NCBI RefSeq assembly: GCF_900182985.1
Contig: NZ_FXUY01000001.1
Location: forward strand, 558,001 to 622,000
Direction of reading: 5' to 3'
From: Pseudomonas helmanticensis
Lineage (GTDB): Bacteria; Pseudomonadota; Gammaproteobacteria; Pseudomonadales; Pseudomonadaceae
DNA length: 64,000 nt
Notes under the pieces: model-generated
Databases searched by the model: none
Seen by the model: the letters and a program-made list of their open reading frames with translations, nothing else
What the model was told of the DNA's origin: nothing
Part shown: positions 44,872 to 54,670 of the stretch, in pieces
Numbering within the stretch: the stretch's first letter is position 1
Layout: each line of letters opens with the position of its first letter
Program-made: the position numbers and the translations under genes

Positions 44872-46353
44872 TTAAGCGGCAACCGGTGGCGGCAACGTCG
44901 CCACCAGGCGGATCGACGCCGTCAGCTCCTCAAGCTGGAAGTGCGGCCGCAGAAACACCGTCGCGCGATAGGCGCCCGGCTTGCCGGCCACTTCGGTGAC
45001 GTCCACGCGCGCCTCGCGCAACGGGTACTGCGCCTTGATTTCCTGCGGCGCGTTGTCGTTGATCAGCACGTAATCGGCGATCCAGTTGTTGAGGTAGGTC
45101 TGCACGTTGTCGCGGGTCATGAAGCTGCCGACCTTGTCGCGCATGATCACCTTCAGGTAATGCGCGAACCGCGATGCCGCGAGCACGTACGGCAACATCG
45201 CCGATATGCGCGCGTTGGCGTTGGCCTCGTTGGTGTTGTAGACCTTGGATTTGTTGGTGGTCTGGCCGCCGAAGAACACCGCGACGTCGCTGTTCTTCTT
45301 GTGGCACAGGGCGATGAAACCGAGGTCGTTGAGCTCCTTCTCGCGGCGGTCGGTGATCGCCACTTCGGTCGGGCACTTCAACGACAGGTCGCCGGAACTG
45401 GTACGGAAGGTATGCGCCGGCAAACCTTCCACCGCACCACCGCCTTCAGCGCCACGAATCGCCGCGCACCAGCCGTACTTGGCAAACGCTTCGGTGATGC
45501 GTTGCGACAGCGCCCATGCGGCGTTGCCCCACAGGTATTTACTGTGATCGGTGCCGTTGACGTCTTCGACGTAATTGATGCCTTCCACCGGCGATGTGTC
45601 CGGGCCATACGGCAGGCGCAGGAGGAAGTGCGGCAGCACCAGCGAGACGTAGCGTGAGTCTTCGCTTTCGCGGAACGAGCGCCACTTGATCAGCTCCTGG
45701 CTCTCGAAGACTTTCGACAAATCACGCGGCACTGCCAGTTCGGTGAAGCTGTTCATGTCGAACAGGCGTGGGCTGGCGGCGGCAATGAACGGTGCGTGCG
45801 CGGCAGCGGCAACGTTCGAGAGTTTTTCCAGCAGACCGATGTCCTGCGGGTGGCGGCCGAAGGTGTAGTCACCGACCAGTAAGCTGAAAGGGTGGCCACC
45901 GAAGGTGCCGTATTCCTCTTCATAGATCTTCTTGAACAGCGCGCTCTGGTCGAATTCGACGGCTTTTTCCAGGTCGTTCTGCAGCTCTTTCTGTGTGACG
46001 TTGAGCAGACGCAGTTTCAGCCGGGTGCTGGTTTCGGTGTTCTGCACCAGCATGTGCAGGCCCCGCCACGAGGCTTCGAGTTTCTGCAGGTCGGGATGGT
46101 GCAGCACTTCGTTGAGCTGGGCGCTGATCAGCTCGTCGATCTGGCTGATGCGGTCGTTGATCATCGCCACCGTGTCCTTGTCGATGGCCATGCCTTCGTC
46201 AAGCACCTGCGTGGCGAATTCCGCGAGCATGTCGCGGGCGTAATCCTGCTGACTGTCATCGTGGGCCATGCGGCCGTCGAGAATGATCTGGTCGAGCAGG
46301 GACAGTGTCTCGGTCGTACTGTCGCTGGCTTGTTTCTGAGCAGAAGCGGGCAT
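44872..46353 (-). CDS. tssC: T6SS sheath large subunit TssC (VipB)
   Basis: Large contractile-sheath subunit, 493 aa. It opens with SLLDQIILDGRMAHDDSQQD and contains LEASWRGLHMLVQNTETS, VGDYTFGRHPQDI, FRESEDSRYVSLVLPHFLLR and RFAHYLKVIMRDKVGSFM, all typical of TssC. It follows tssB by 30 bases and pairs with it in the sheath. Confidence 0.97.
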   Translation of the reverse strand: MPASAQKQASDSTTETLSLLDQIILDGRMAHDDSQQDYARDMLAEFATQVLDEGMAIDKDTVAMINDRISQIDELISAQLNEVLHHPDLQKLEASWRGLHMLVQNTETSTRLKLRLLNVTQKELQNDLEKAVEFDQSALFKKIYEEEYGTFGGHPFSLLVGDYTFGRHPQDIGLLEKLSNVAAAAHAPFIAAASPRLFDMNSFTELAVPRDLSKVFESQELIKWRSFRESEDSRYVSLVLPHFLLRLPYGPDTSPVEGINYVEDVNGTDHSKYLWGNAAWALSQRITEAFAKYGWCAAIRGAEGGGAVEGLPAHTFRTSSGDLSLKCPTEVAITDRREKELNDLGFIALCHKKNSDVAVFFGGQTTNKSKVYNTNEANANARISAMLPYVLAASRFAHYLKVIMRDKVGSFMTRDNVQTYLNNWIADYVLINDNAPQEIKAQYPLREARVDVTEVAGKPGAYRATVFLRPHFQLEELTASIRLVATLPPPVAA

Positions 46354-46383
46354 GACGAATTCTCCCTCGAATCAGGTGGATGA

Positions 46384-46926
46384 TCAGGCTTGCGGTTCGG
46401 CCGGCGCCTCGGCATCAGCTGCCGGGGTAGCGGTGTCTGGGCGGGCCGATTTGATCTCTTGCAAGCCTTCGGTGTTGGCGATGACATCGCGCAACAGCTT
46501 GTCCAGATCATCGTTGCCGTCGAGCTTGGTCAGCAGATCGCGCAGACGCTGGCGGGCCTCGAACAAACGGCGCAGCGGGGTGACTTGCTCCACCACCTTG
46601 ACCGGGTCGAAGTCGTCGATGTGTTTGAAATTGAGTTCGATATTGAGCTTGCTGTCGTCGCCGCTGAGGGTGTTGTTGACTTGCAGCGTGGCGCGCGGGC
46701 TGATCGAGGCGAGTACTTCGTTGAAGTTGTCGCGATCGATTTCGGTAAAACGCCGTTCAGTCAGTTTTGCCAATGGTTCAAGCGGCTTGCCGGAGAGGTC
46801 GGCGAGAATCCCGACCACCAGCGGCAGTTCCTTTTTCTCGATGGCGTTGCCGATTTCGACGTCGTAGGTGATTTGCACTCGGGGCGGGCGCACCCGGTCG
46901 AGCTTGTGCTGAGTACTTTCTGCCAT
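46384..46926 (-). CDS. tssB: T6SS sheath small subunit TssB (VipA)
   Basis: Small sheath subunit, 180 aa, starting MAESTQHKLDRVRPPRVQIT and containing VEIGNAIEKKELPLVVGILA and ELNFKHIDDFDPVKVVEQV, the family hallmarks, with an Ala/Pro/Glu-rich tail. Start ATG 46926 has GGAG about nine bases upstream. It is the first gene of the leftward core, divergent from tssJ. Confidence 0.96.
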   Translation of the reverse strand: MAESTQHKLDRVRPPRVQITYDVEIGNAIEKKELPLVVGILADLSGKPLEPLAKLTERRFTEIDRDNFNEVLASISPRATLQVNNTLSGDDSKLNIELNFKHIDDFDPVKVVEQVTPLRRLFEARQRLRDLLTKLDGNDDLDKLLRDVIANTEGLQEIKSARPDTATPAADAEAPAEPQA

Positions 46927-47153
46927 GTCGGCGGACTCCGATGCGATGGGCGGGCGCAATGCATCGGGGAGGCCCGTTCATCGCTTTCCCTTACTGGACC
47001 GTAGGTTAGAAAGGGGAGCAGATGACCTGTCGTTCCTTTGACAAACCTTCCTCATTCGGCAGTGCCTGCCGAACTACCCAAGACGCTAGAACAGGTCTAT
47101 AAAAATGCAAGCGAAAACATTTTTGGACAGGCTCGGGAAAAGGAAAATTCATT
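46927..47153. promoter_or_regulatory. Divergent T6SS promoter region with palindrome
   Basis: The 227-base gap between tssB and tssJ must hold the promoters of both T6SS units. It contains a 19-base palindrome, TTCGGCAG-TGC-CTGCCGAA (47055-47073), roughly central, that could be an operator. A TTGACA is present at 47038 but no convincing -10 partner was found, and no sigma-54 type GG-N10-GC element was recognised. Confidence 0.6.
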
Positions 47154-47603
47154 TTGTACGGACGATTTTTTGTAGCGTTTCTGTTTGCGCTGCTGGCGGG
47201 CTGTTCCTTTTTCGGGCCGAAGGTCGACCTCGACAGCCTGACCCTCGATGTCGCGCCCAAGGCCAACGACGACACGCCGATCGCCGTGGATTTCATTGCG
47301 GTCGCCGACCCCGATCTGCTCAAGCAGTTGTCGGCGATCAGTGCCAGCCAGTGGTTTGCCGGGCGCGAGCAGTATCAGCGCGACTATCGTCAACTGATGA
47401 GCGTGTGGGGACTGGAGCTGGTACCGGGACAATTCATCGACCGGCAACCGTTCCCTTTGGGGGGCAAGAAGGCCGCTGGACTTTTGGTCTTCGCCAGCTA
47501 TAACACTCCCGGAGCGCACCGCTTGCGGCTCGATGATCAGAGCGAAGCGTGGTTGAAGTTCGACAGCCGCGAGATGAGTCTGGTCAACGCCGACGAGCAC
47601 TGA
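47154..47603 (+). CDS. tssJ: T6SS outer-membrane lipoprotein TssJ
   Basis: Anchors the TssLM membrane complex to the outer membrane, 149 aa. Signal peptide FVAFLFALLAGC (lipobox LAGC, Cys17) is followed by LDSLTLDVAPKANDDTPIAV, the SPIVVRIYQL-like strand replaced by FIAVADPD, and ELVPGQFIDRQPF. The start is a TTG at 47154 with AAAGGA upstream; no ATG lies before the signal peptide in this frame. Confidence 0.88.
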   Translation: MYGRFFVAFLFALLAGCSFFGPKVDLDSLTLDVAPKANDDTPIAVDFIAVADPDLLKQLSAISASQWFAGREQYQRDYRQLMSVWGLELVPGQFIDRQPFPLGGKKAAGLLVFASYNTPGAHRLRLDDQSEAWLKFDSREMSLVNADEH

Positions 47604-47649
47604 AATGCCACCGCTGCCGCCGGATCGCGGCTTGGTCGAAGGGAGTCGT

Positions 47650-48981
47650 ATGAGTCTGCTACCTGACGCGGTTTGCTGGCACGAAGGCATGCAATTGCTG
47701 CCACAGCATTTTCAGTTGCAAGGGCTGCGTGCCGAAGCGCTCGGTGCGCATCTGGCGCTGGCATGCAACCCGTGGTTCTGGGGCGTCAGCCACATGGAGA
47801 TCGATCCTTCGGCGTTGAGCGCCGGGGTGGTGCGGGTGTTGTCGCTGCAAGGGACAATGCCCGACGGTTTGCCGGTGGACCTGCAGGCCGGCATTGGCCC
47901 GACCCTGGAGCTGGATGTCGGTGCGGCGATCGATGTCAGCGACGATGCGACGGTCACCGTGTACCTGGCGATCAGCCCGATGTGGCGTGCCGGTCAGTTG
48001 CTGCCGCTCAAGGGCCGCTTGCAGTCGGTTGTCGGCGAGGCGCTGCCGGATCTCACCAGCGGCGAATTCCCGGAGTCGATCACTGTCTGGCGTCCCAATC
48101 CACGGTTATGCACGCAACTGAACAAAGCCGATTCGATTTGCTTGCCGCTGCTGAAAATCCGCAAGGAGGGCGGCGGTTTTCTGCCGTTGTCCTACACGCC
48201 GCCAACACCGCTGCTGCTACCGGAATCGCCGCTTGGTCGGCGCATCGCCGGACTGTGCGCGCGGGCGCGGGAGAAGTGCCTGTTTCTTGGTGGTCGTTTG
48301 CGTCAGGCGCAGCAGGCCGGCAATCAGGACGATGCGCTGGAAATCCGTCGTCAGTTGACCGCGTTGTGGCTGCGTCTGCCGGAAATCGAAGGCCTGCTGA
48401 ACAGCCGCATCGCGCAGCCGCAGATCCTCTACGTGCACTTGCTCGGCCTGGCCGGCGCATGGTCGGCGCTCGATCCGCTGGCCGGCGTGCCGGCGTTTGC
48501 AGCGCTGGATTTTCTCGAATTGCAGCGTGGTTACGACGCCGTGCTGCAATGGCTGGAAACAACCCTTGAACTGATCCGCGCCGGCTACCGCAGCCTGGCC
48601 TTCGAACGCGGTGAACAGAGCTTCTCGATTCAGTTGCCGGACGAGCAACCGAGCCAGCGTCTGGTCATCGGTTTGCGCATGCCCAACGGTGCCAGCGAGC
48701 AGGCGGCGAACGACTGGCTGCGCGGCGCGATCATCGCCTCGGCGCCGCACATCGCGCTGCTCAGCCGTCAGCGCATGAGCGGTTTGAGCCATCAGGCCAT
48801 GAGCCGCAGCGAGCAGGTGGCCTACAGCGTCGGCGACGACACGCGGCTGTTTGTGATCACTGCCGAAGGTGCCTGGTTCGATGCGCAACTGCCGCTGATG
48901 ATCGCTGCCCCGGCGGCGAATTTGACCAGCAGTCCGTGGCAAGTGGTGCTGTTTATTGCCCAGAACAGTGAAAGTGCCTGA
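47650..48981 (+). CDS. tssK: T6SS baseplate protein TssK
   Basis: Trimeric connector between baseplate and membrane complex, 443 aa. It opens with VCWHEGMQLLPQHFQLQGLR, the TssK signature, and includes HMEIDPSALSAGVVRVLSL, RLVIGLRMP and LSHQAMSRSEQVAYSVGDD near the end. Start ATG 47650 has GGGAG five bases upstream; the ORF runs 18 bases short of tssL. Confidence 0.96.
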   Translation: MSLLPDAVCWHEGMQLLPQHFQLQGLRAEALGAHLALACNPWFWGVSHMEIDPSALSAGVVRVLSLQGTMPDGLPVDLQAGIGPTLELDVGAAIDVSDDATVTVYLAISPMWRAGQLLPLKGRLQSVVGEALPDLTSGEFPESITVWRPNPRLCTQLNKADSICLPLLKIRKEGGGFLPLSYTPPTPLLLPESPLGRRIAGLCARAREKCLFLGGRLRQAQQAGNQDDALEIRRQLTALWLRLPEIEGLLNSRIAQPQILYVHLLGLAGAWSALDPLAGVPAFAALDFLELQRGYDAVLQWLETTLELIRAGYRSLAFERGEQSFSIQLPDEQPSQRLVIGLRMPNGASEQAANDWLRGAIIASAPHIALLSRQRMSGLSHQAMSRSEQVAYSVGDDTRLFVITAEGAWFDAQLPLMIAAPAANLTSSPWQVVLFIAQNSESA

Positions 48982-48999
48982 TCACACAAGGAACGCCGT

Positions 49000-49764
49000 A
49001 TGTCGCAAGGAAGTGCCGCAAGCCTGGGGTTGCAGGACGCACCGTTGAGCAGCGCGTTCCGCGAGGCATGGCAGCAATGGCAACACGACTGGGTGCATTT
49101 GCCCAAGGACAGCGAGGACGAAACAGCGCTGGTCGAGACCGTGGTCGAGTTGTCGACGCAGGCTTCGCAACGGTTGTGGCGCACGGCGTATTCGCGGGTT
49201 GGCGATTCGGCGACCGAGCAGGTCAAGGCGCTGGTTTACGCCTTCGTCGCCTTGATTGATGAAACCCTGTTGTTCGAACCCTGGCCGGGGCAGGCGGCGT
49301 GGCAGGACAAACCGCTGGAATCGCGGCTTTATGCCAGTCGTCAGGCCGGCGAGCAGGTGCCGGCGGCAATTCAAAGTCTGCTCGATGATCAGCAACCGCT
49401 CACACGCGACCTGGCCAACGTCTATTTGCAATGCTTGATTCTGGGTTTCCATGGACGCCTGCGCGGTGAGCACAGCCTCGCGCAATTGGCGAAGTGGCGG
49501 CTGGCGCTGTTCAACTTTGCCTGGCAGGACGAAGCCACGTATGACGATGTCAGCCGGCGGCTGATGCAGCCTTCGCTCGCGACGCCATTGCAGTTGCCGG
49601 TGCGCACGGCGCTGCCGGACGGCTTTCGCCTGGCCTTGGGGATTCTGGCGATGCTGCTGTTGCTGACGGGTCTCGGTCATTGGTTGTGGCGCGATATCGC
49701 TCAGGAGTTGCAACCGGTATTGCAAACCAGCGATGTGGTCGCCGCACCGGAGCAAGGCTCATGA
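49000..49764 (+). CDS. tssL: T6SS membrane protein TssL (DotU/IcmH family)
   Basis: Inner-membrane component of the TssJLM complex, 254 aa. The cytoplasmic helical domain contains VYAFVALIDETLLFEPWPG and CLILGFHGRL; a single membrane helix lies at about residues 208-228 (LALGILAMLLLLTGLGHWLW) near the C-terminus, as is usual for tail-anchored TssL. There is no peptidoglycan-binding domain. The stop overlaps the tssM start (ATGA). Confidence 0.93.
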   Translation: MSQGSAASLGLQDAPLSSAFREAWQQWQHDWVHLPKDSEDETALVETVVELSTQASQRLWRTAYSRVGDSATEQVKALVYAFVALIDETLLFEPWPGQAAWQDKPLESRLYASRQAGEQVPAAIQSLLDDQQPLTRDLANVYLQCLILGFHGRLRGEHSLAQLAKWRLALFNFAWQDEATYDDVSRRLMQPSLATPLQLPVRTALPDGFRLALGILAMLLLLTGLGHWLWRDIAQELQPVLQTSDVVAAPEQGS

Positions 49765-52700
49765 GCCCGCTGGCGATTGTCGCGTGGGTGGTTGCGCTGT
49801 TACTGCTGCTGGTGATCATCGCCGTGGCGGTGTGGTGGTTGCGCACCCAGAGCGGCGCGGCGATCCGCAGTTTTTATGCGTCGGTGCGCCAAATGGAGCA
49901 GGAGCAGGGCAGTCAGGATCGTTATGAGATGCCGTGGCTGCTGATGCTTGGCGATGAAAACCAGGGCACGCAACTGGTCAGCGAATGGCGCTTGCAGCCG
50001 ACCGACAAACCCGCCTGGTTCGGCCGCTGGTGGTCGGACCCCGAAGGCGCGGTGCTGGTGGTGCCGCAAGCGCTGTTCCTGCCGGATGACGGCATGCATC
50101 TGCAACGCGGCGGCTGGTGGCGACTGCTCGGCTTGATCCTGCGCCTGCGCAGCAAACGGCCGCTGGACGCAGTGATCTGGACGGTGCCGGCCAGTCGCCT
50201 GAGCAATCTCGAACAGGCCACCAGCCTTGGTTTGGCCGCGCGCCGCCGCTTCATTGATCTGCTGCAACGCTTCGGCCTGAGTGTGCCGGTGTATGTGATT
50301 GTCACCGGCCTGGAAGATTTGCCGGGGTTTCAGGAGTTGATCGCCGCGCTGCCGGAAGAGGCGCGCGAACGCACTTTGGGCTGGTCGTCACCGTACCCGC
50401 GTGACGCCGTCTGGCAAGGGCAATGGAGTGATCAGGCGCTGGATCGCCTGCATCGGGCGGTGGCGGAAGCGGTGATCGAGATCGGCACGTTGTCCGGGCA
50501 ATTGAGTGCGGATCTATACGCCTTGCCGGATCGTCTGGAGACATTGCGGCGTGGTTTGCAGAATGTTCTCGAACCGGTTTTTCAGGGTAACGCACAGGGC
50601 GAAGCGCCGTGTTTTCGCGGCGTGTATTTCACTGCCAACATTGCCGGCGAAGATGCGCAGGACGGTTTTTCCGCCGACGACAGCGGCCTGCAGCGCAGTG
50701 CGTTTGCGCGGCAGTTGTGGCGGCAGCGACTGGTCGGTGAGCGCGGATTGGCGCAAAGCGTGCCGCGCCTGTTGCGTCTGCGCCAGCGCTGGCAACGGCT
50801 GACTGCCGGCGTGGCCTTGGTGATCGGGGTGGTCTGGGCGGTGGCGATGGTCTGGGCCTGGCATGTCTCGGTCAGGGACGCGCACGAGCTGGCGCGGCTG
50901 ATGCAAAACGCGCAGAAAAGCTATGTCGCGGTCACCGATGACGCGCATCGCATCGAACCGACCCGGCGCAACGTCCAGTCTTTTTGGCGGGTGCTGGAAA
51001 AGGCTCCGCACTGGAACTATGTCTCGCTGGCGTTTCCGACCTCATGGTTTTCTTCGCTCGATACGCAACTTGAGCAAGAGGTCTTTCAGTCGACGCAACG
51101 GCATATTCTCTTGCCTCTGCATCAATTGCTGATCTCCGATCTGGCGAAAATCAAAGCGATCCGCAGCACCGACCGGCGCAGCAGCATCGAGAGCGAAGAC
51201 CCGGCGCAGTGGCAGAATTATCAAAAAGCTACCGATCTGGTCGATCGCGCGTTGCGGCTGGAACAACAGAACCAATTGTTCAATCAGGTGCAAACCGATC
51301 AGCGCGCGCCGCTGGATGATCTGGTGCAGTTGAGCAACAGCGCGCTGTCGCTGAACCTCAACAGCGCGATCTTGCCCTACGCGCCGTTCTACAACCGATT
51401 GCTGGTAGCCGGTAACAGCGACGGCGACAATTTGCAGGCTCTCGACCTGAGCGTCGACCGCCCGCAGATCGTCAGCAATTTCTCCGGACTGATGCAGCGC
51501 TGGCTCGATCAGTACTTTCTCGCCGACAATTTTGTCAGTCGCGCCGGTTACCTGAAACTGCACCTGGATCAACTGCAAGCCGGCAGCGGCAATAGCCTGC
51601 GCGAGCTGGAAGACCTCAGCGCGCTGATCCACGATCTGCAAGCGGCGATTGCCCTGACCAATTCCACCTGGAGTCGCGGCAAGGGGCAGGAACTGGTGCC
51701 GGGCTATCGCGACTTTATCGACAAGGTGCGCAAGAGCTCGTTGTTGGGGCAGCAGGTCGGACAAGACCTCGACACCCAGGCGGCGCAGTTGCAGCAGAGC
51801 TTTCGCGATCAATGGATCGCCCAGGTCGGCTCGCGCGACAATTTGCTGGTGCAACAGGCCAGCGGGCAACTGGCGTTGCAAGAGCAGGTAGTGAAGCTGC
51901 ACAACGCGATTCAGGCGTTGTTCAAACGTGATTTTGTCTCGGTGGCCCTGCGGGCCAGCCAGGACAACGTCAATATGCAAGGGCAGACAGTGGACGGCGA
52001 TGACCTCAATGAGTCGCTGAAATACTTCGCCGATTACAACAGTTACGTCGCCGAAGAGCTGCCGCGCATTCCGCCGGATTATCGCAGTGCGTTGATGAAA
52101 ACCGCCGAGAGCGCCGCCGCCCAGGCCATGTGGTTGAGCCTCAAGGATCTCAACGACCAAGCGCATCCTTACGCCGTGTTCAATGTCCGCGCCGAACAAG
52201 CCATGGACCTGCAAAAGGCTTTTGTCGAAGTTCATCGCACGGACCTGGCGACGCGCCTGCAAACCGCGCTCAACCGCCGTGCCATGGCGCAGATCATCAA
52301 TGGCCTGGATGAAATTACCGCGCAACCGTTGTTCGGCGGGCGTACTGAAATCAGCCAGTGGGACGGCTCGAAAAACCTCGGCTTGCAATTGTTCGGCACC
52401 AACGATGTGCAGGACCTGAAACTGAGCCTCAAGCAGCAGTTCAACACCATGCTCGGCATCACCGAGCGACGGGCGACATCGTTGCAGTGGTTGATGACGC
52501 AGCAGGCCAATCTGTCCGCGCTCGATTACGAACGCGTGACGCAGTTCAGTGCGCTCAACGACGAATTGCTCAAGTACAAGGAGGCCAATCCGGCCAGTTC
52601 ACCGGCGCAGATCGAGCAACTGGTCAGCCGCGATTTCGTCGAGATGGACACCGATACCTGCTTGCAGATGCTGCAGACCGCCAATCTGTCTGGCGGCCGT

Positions 52701-53591
52701 GGAACCCTGGCGATGCGCGCACTGGAGCTGCAACAGACGGCCATGCAACGCTGCCAGATGCTCCAGGTGCAGCAAGCGGCGGCAGCGTGGAATGAGCTGG
52801 CTAACTACTTCAATCAATACCTCGCGGATCGGTTTCCCTTTGCCAACGGTGTGCAGGCGCAAGATGCCGACCCGGCGCGGGTCCAGTATTTACTGGAGCT
52901 GATCGACAAACGCTTGCCGGTGGCGCAGGCGGGACTGGCCACCAATCAGACCCCGGAGCGTGTCGCCGCAGCAGACTTTCTCAATCGGCTGAAACAGGCC
53001 AGTACCTGGCTGGCGCCGCTGTTCGTGCGCGACAAGAGCGGCATTCTCGGCGTCGAACTCGACGTGCGTTGGCGCACTGACCGCGATGACGAGAAGGGCG
53101 CCGATCAAGTGATCGCCGGGGGCCTGCTGGCCGGTAACCAGCAGATCAATTATCCGGTGCCCGGCGAGCAGGCCAATCTGCGCTGGATGGTTGGTCAGCC
53201 GATTCGCCTGACTCTGCGTTGGGCGCGCAATGGCAAGGAGCGCCCGGTCAACGATCCGCTGCAACCGAATCTGGTCGTACGTGATCTGGAGGCCGGTTGG
53301 GAGTACGGCGGCCCTTGGTCATTGCTGCGGATGATGCGTGCGCACTTTTCCGTGCAGCGTCAGCCGAGCATGGATTACACCGAGTTTCCACTGGCCTTGC
53401 GCCTGCCGGTGACCGCATCCAGCGACAGCGTTACCAGTGAGTTCACGCGGATGTTTGTGCGCCTATCGCTGATGAGCCAAGGCTCGAAACTGCCGCTGTC
53501 GATTGCGCCGTTGCCGACCCGCGCACCGCGCTCGCCGTTTCAGTTGAGCAGTAGCACCGCCGCCATTGAATCGCAGAAGGAGGGCTTGTGA
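49761..53591 (+). CDS. tssM: T6SS membrane protein TssM (IcmF family) without Walker motif
   Basis: Large inner-membrane component, 1276 aa, spanning the periplasm to bind TssJ. Membrane helices are at residues 4-27 (VVALLLLLVIIAVAVWWLR) and about 346-370 (VALVIGVVWAVAMVWAW). The cytoplasmic domain between them has the family framework (YEMPWLLMLG, then a GPPGSGKT-equivalent site) but reads LGDENQGTQLV, so the Walker A lysine and glycines are missing and no Walker B DTAG follows. The periplasmic part has IcmF-related (about 420-900) and C-terminal beta domains. It overlaps tssL and tssA by four bases. Confidence 0.94.
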   Translation: MSPLAIVAWVVALLLLLVIIAVAVWWLRTQSGAAIRSFYASVRQMEQEQGSQDRYEMPWLLMLGDENQGTQLVSEWRLQPTDKPAWFGRWWSDPEGAVLVVPQALFLPDDGMHLQRGGWWRLLGLILRLRSKRPLDAVIWTVPASRLSNLEQATSLGLAARRRFIDLLQRFGLSVPVYVIVTGLEDLPGFQELIAALPEEARERTLGWSSPYPRDAVWQGQWSDQALDRLHRAVAEAVIEIGTLSGQLSADLYALPDRLETLRRGLQNVLEPVFQGNAQGEAPCFRGVYFTANIAGEDAQDGFSADDSGLQRSAFARQLWRQRLVGERGLAQSVPRLLRLRQRWQRLTAGVALVIGVVWAVAMVWAWHVSVRDAHELARLMQNAQKSYVAVTDDAHRIEPTRRNVQSFWRVLEKAPHWNYVSLAFPTSWFSSLDTQLEQEVFQSTQRHILLPLHQLLISDLAKIKAIRSTDRRSSIESEDPAQWQNYQKATDLVDRALRLEQQNQLFNQVQTDQRAPLDDLVQLSNSALSLNLNSAILPYAPFYNRLLVAGNSDGDNLQALDLSVDRPQIVSNFSGLMQRWLDQYFLADNFVSRAGYLKLHLDQLQAGSGNSLRELEDLSALIHDLQAAIALTNSTWSRGKGQELVPGYRDFIDKVRKSSLLGQQVGQDLDTQAAQLQQSFRDQWIAQVGSRDNLLVQQASGQLALQEQVVKLHNAIQALFKRDFVSVALRASQDNVNMQGQTVDGDDLNESLKYFADYNSYVAEELPRIPPDYRSALMKTAESAAAQAMWLSLKDLNDQAHPYAVFNVRAEQAMDLQKAFVEVHRTDLATRLQTALNRRAMAQIINGLDEITAQPLFGGRTEISQWDGSKNLGLQLFGTNDVQDLKLSLKQQFNTMLGITERRATSLQWLMTQQANLSALDYERVTQFSALNDELLKYKEANPASSPAQIEQLVSRDFVEMDTDTCLQMLQTANLSGGRGTLAMRALELQQTAMQRCQMLQVQQAAAAWNELANYFNQYLADRFPFANGVQAQDADPARVQYLLELIDKRLPVAQAGLATNQTPERVAAADFLNRLKQASTWLAPLFVRDKSGILGVELDVRWRTDRDDEKGADQVIAGGLLAGNQQINYPVPGEQANLRWMVGQPIRLTLRWARNGKERPVNDPLQPNLVVRDLEAGWEYGGPWSLLRMMRAHFSVQRQPSMDYTEFPLALRLPVTASSDSVTSEFTRMFVRLSLMSQGSKLPLSIAPLPTRAPRSPFQLSSSTAAIESQKEGL

Positions 53592-54670
53592 GCCTGCCAT
53601 CGACCACACTGCCGGACCTGATTGAGCAGTTGCTCGCGCCAATCAGCGCGGACGCGCCCTGTGGCGTCGATTTGCGTTACGAGCGCGAGTTCGACCAATT
53701 GCGCGACCTGCGCCGCGAGGACGACGCCAGTCTGCCGACCGGGGTCTGGCAGTCGACGTTGAAACGGGCGAGCTGGCCCGAAGTCGAGAAACTCACCACC
53801 ACGCTGTTGCTCGAACGCAGCAAGGACCTGATGCTCAGCGCCTGGCTGGGCGAAGCCTGGCTGCACCTGCAAGCGCTGGACGGACTGCCCGGCAGCCTGG
53901 CGCTGATCGCCGGATTGTGCGAGCGCTTTCCCGAGCATTTGCACCCGCAGGCCGAGGATGGCGATCAGTCGTGGCGGGTGATTCCGCTGGAATGGCTGGT
54001 GCGTCGCTACAGTGAAATATTGCTCACGCGAGTGCCGCTGTTCGGTGCGCGCAACAGCGATTTCGAGGCTTGCACCCTGGAAGTCTGGCGCCGTTTGCAG
54101 ATTCAGCAAGTGCAGGCCAACGACAGTAAAAATGCCAAGACCTCGGCAGAAACCGCGCGCAGTGAACAGAAGAAAATCAACGAGCAGATTCGCGCGACGC
54201 CCTTGGCATTCTGGTTACGCACGCAGGGCAATCTGTTGTTGAGCCTGCAACACCTGCAACGGCTGGACCGCTGGAGCGATGCCTTCCTGGGCGATCAGGC
54301 ACCGGGATTGCGTCCGTTGCAGGAAACCATTCAAGCGCTGCTGACACTGGTTCAGGAGTTTATCGCCATGCACCCACAACAACCGGCGCCGCCCCCGCCC
54401 GTGATCGAAACGCCTGTGCTGGTGACGCAGCCTGAACAACAAGCACCAGCCGCAGCGGTGTTTCGCGAGCCGGCCAACCGTGAAGAGGCTTATCGGCAAT
54501 TGTTGTCGATCGCCGAATACCTGGCCCGCACCGAACCCCACAGCCCGGTGCCGTATCTGATCCGCCGCGGCGTCGAATGGGGCAATAAACCGCTGAGCGA
54601 ACTGCTCGGAGAGTTGATCTCCGCCGACGCTGAATCGCGCCGCTTGTGGACGCTGCTCGGGGTGCTTTAG
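53588..54670 (+). CDS. tssA: T6SS cap protein TssA
   Basis: Assembly/priming protein that binds the baseplate and sheath, 360 aa. The N-terminal ImpA domain is evident (LLAPISADAPCGVDLRYERE, RSKDLMLSAWLGEAWLHLQA), followed by a Pro-rich linker (PQQPAPPPPVIETPV, about 260-280) and the C-terminal segment NREEAYRQLLSIAEYL with PVPYLIRRGVEW. The start is GTG 53588 overlapping the tssM stop. It is the last gene of the rightward unit; its stop overlaps the convergent dehydrogenase by four bases. Confidence 0.92.
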   Translation: MSLPSTTLPDLIEQLLAPISADAPCGVDLRYEREFDQLRDLRREDDASLPTGVWQSTLKRASWPEVEKLTTTLLLERSKDLMLSAWLGEAWLHLQALDGLPGSLALIAGLCERFPEHLHPQAEDGDQSWRVIPLEWLVRRYSEILLTRVPLFGARNSDFEACTLEVWRRLQIQQVQANDSKNAKTSAETARSEQKKINEQIRATPLAFWLRTQGNLLLSLQHLQRLDRWSDAFLGDQAPGLRPLQETIQALLTLVQEFIAMHPQQPAPPPPVIETPVLVTQPEQQAPAAAVFREPANREEAYRQLLSIAEYLARTEPHSPVPYLIRRGVEWGNKPLSELLGELISADAESRRLWTLLGVL

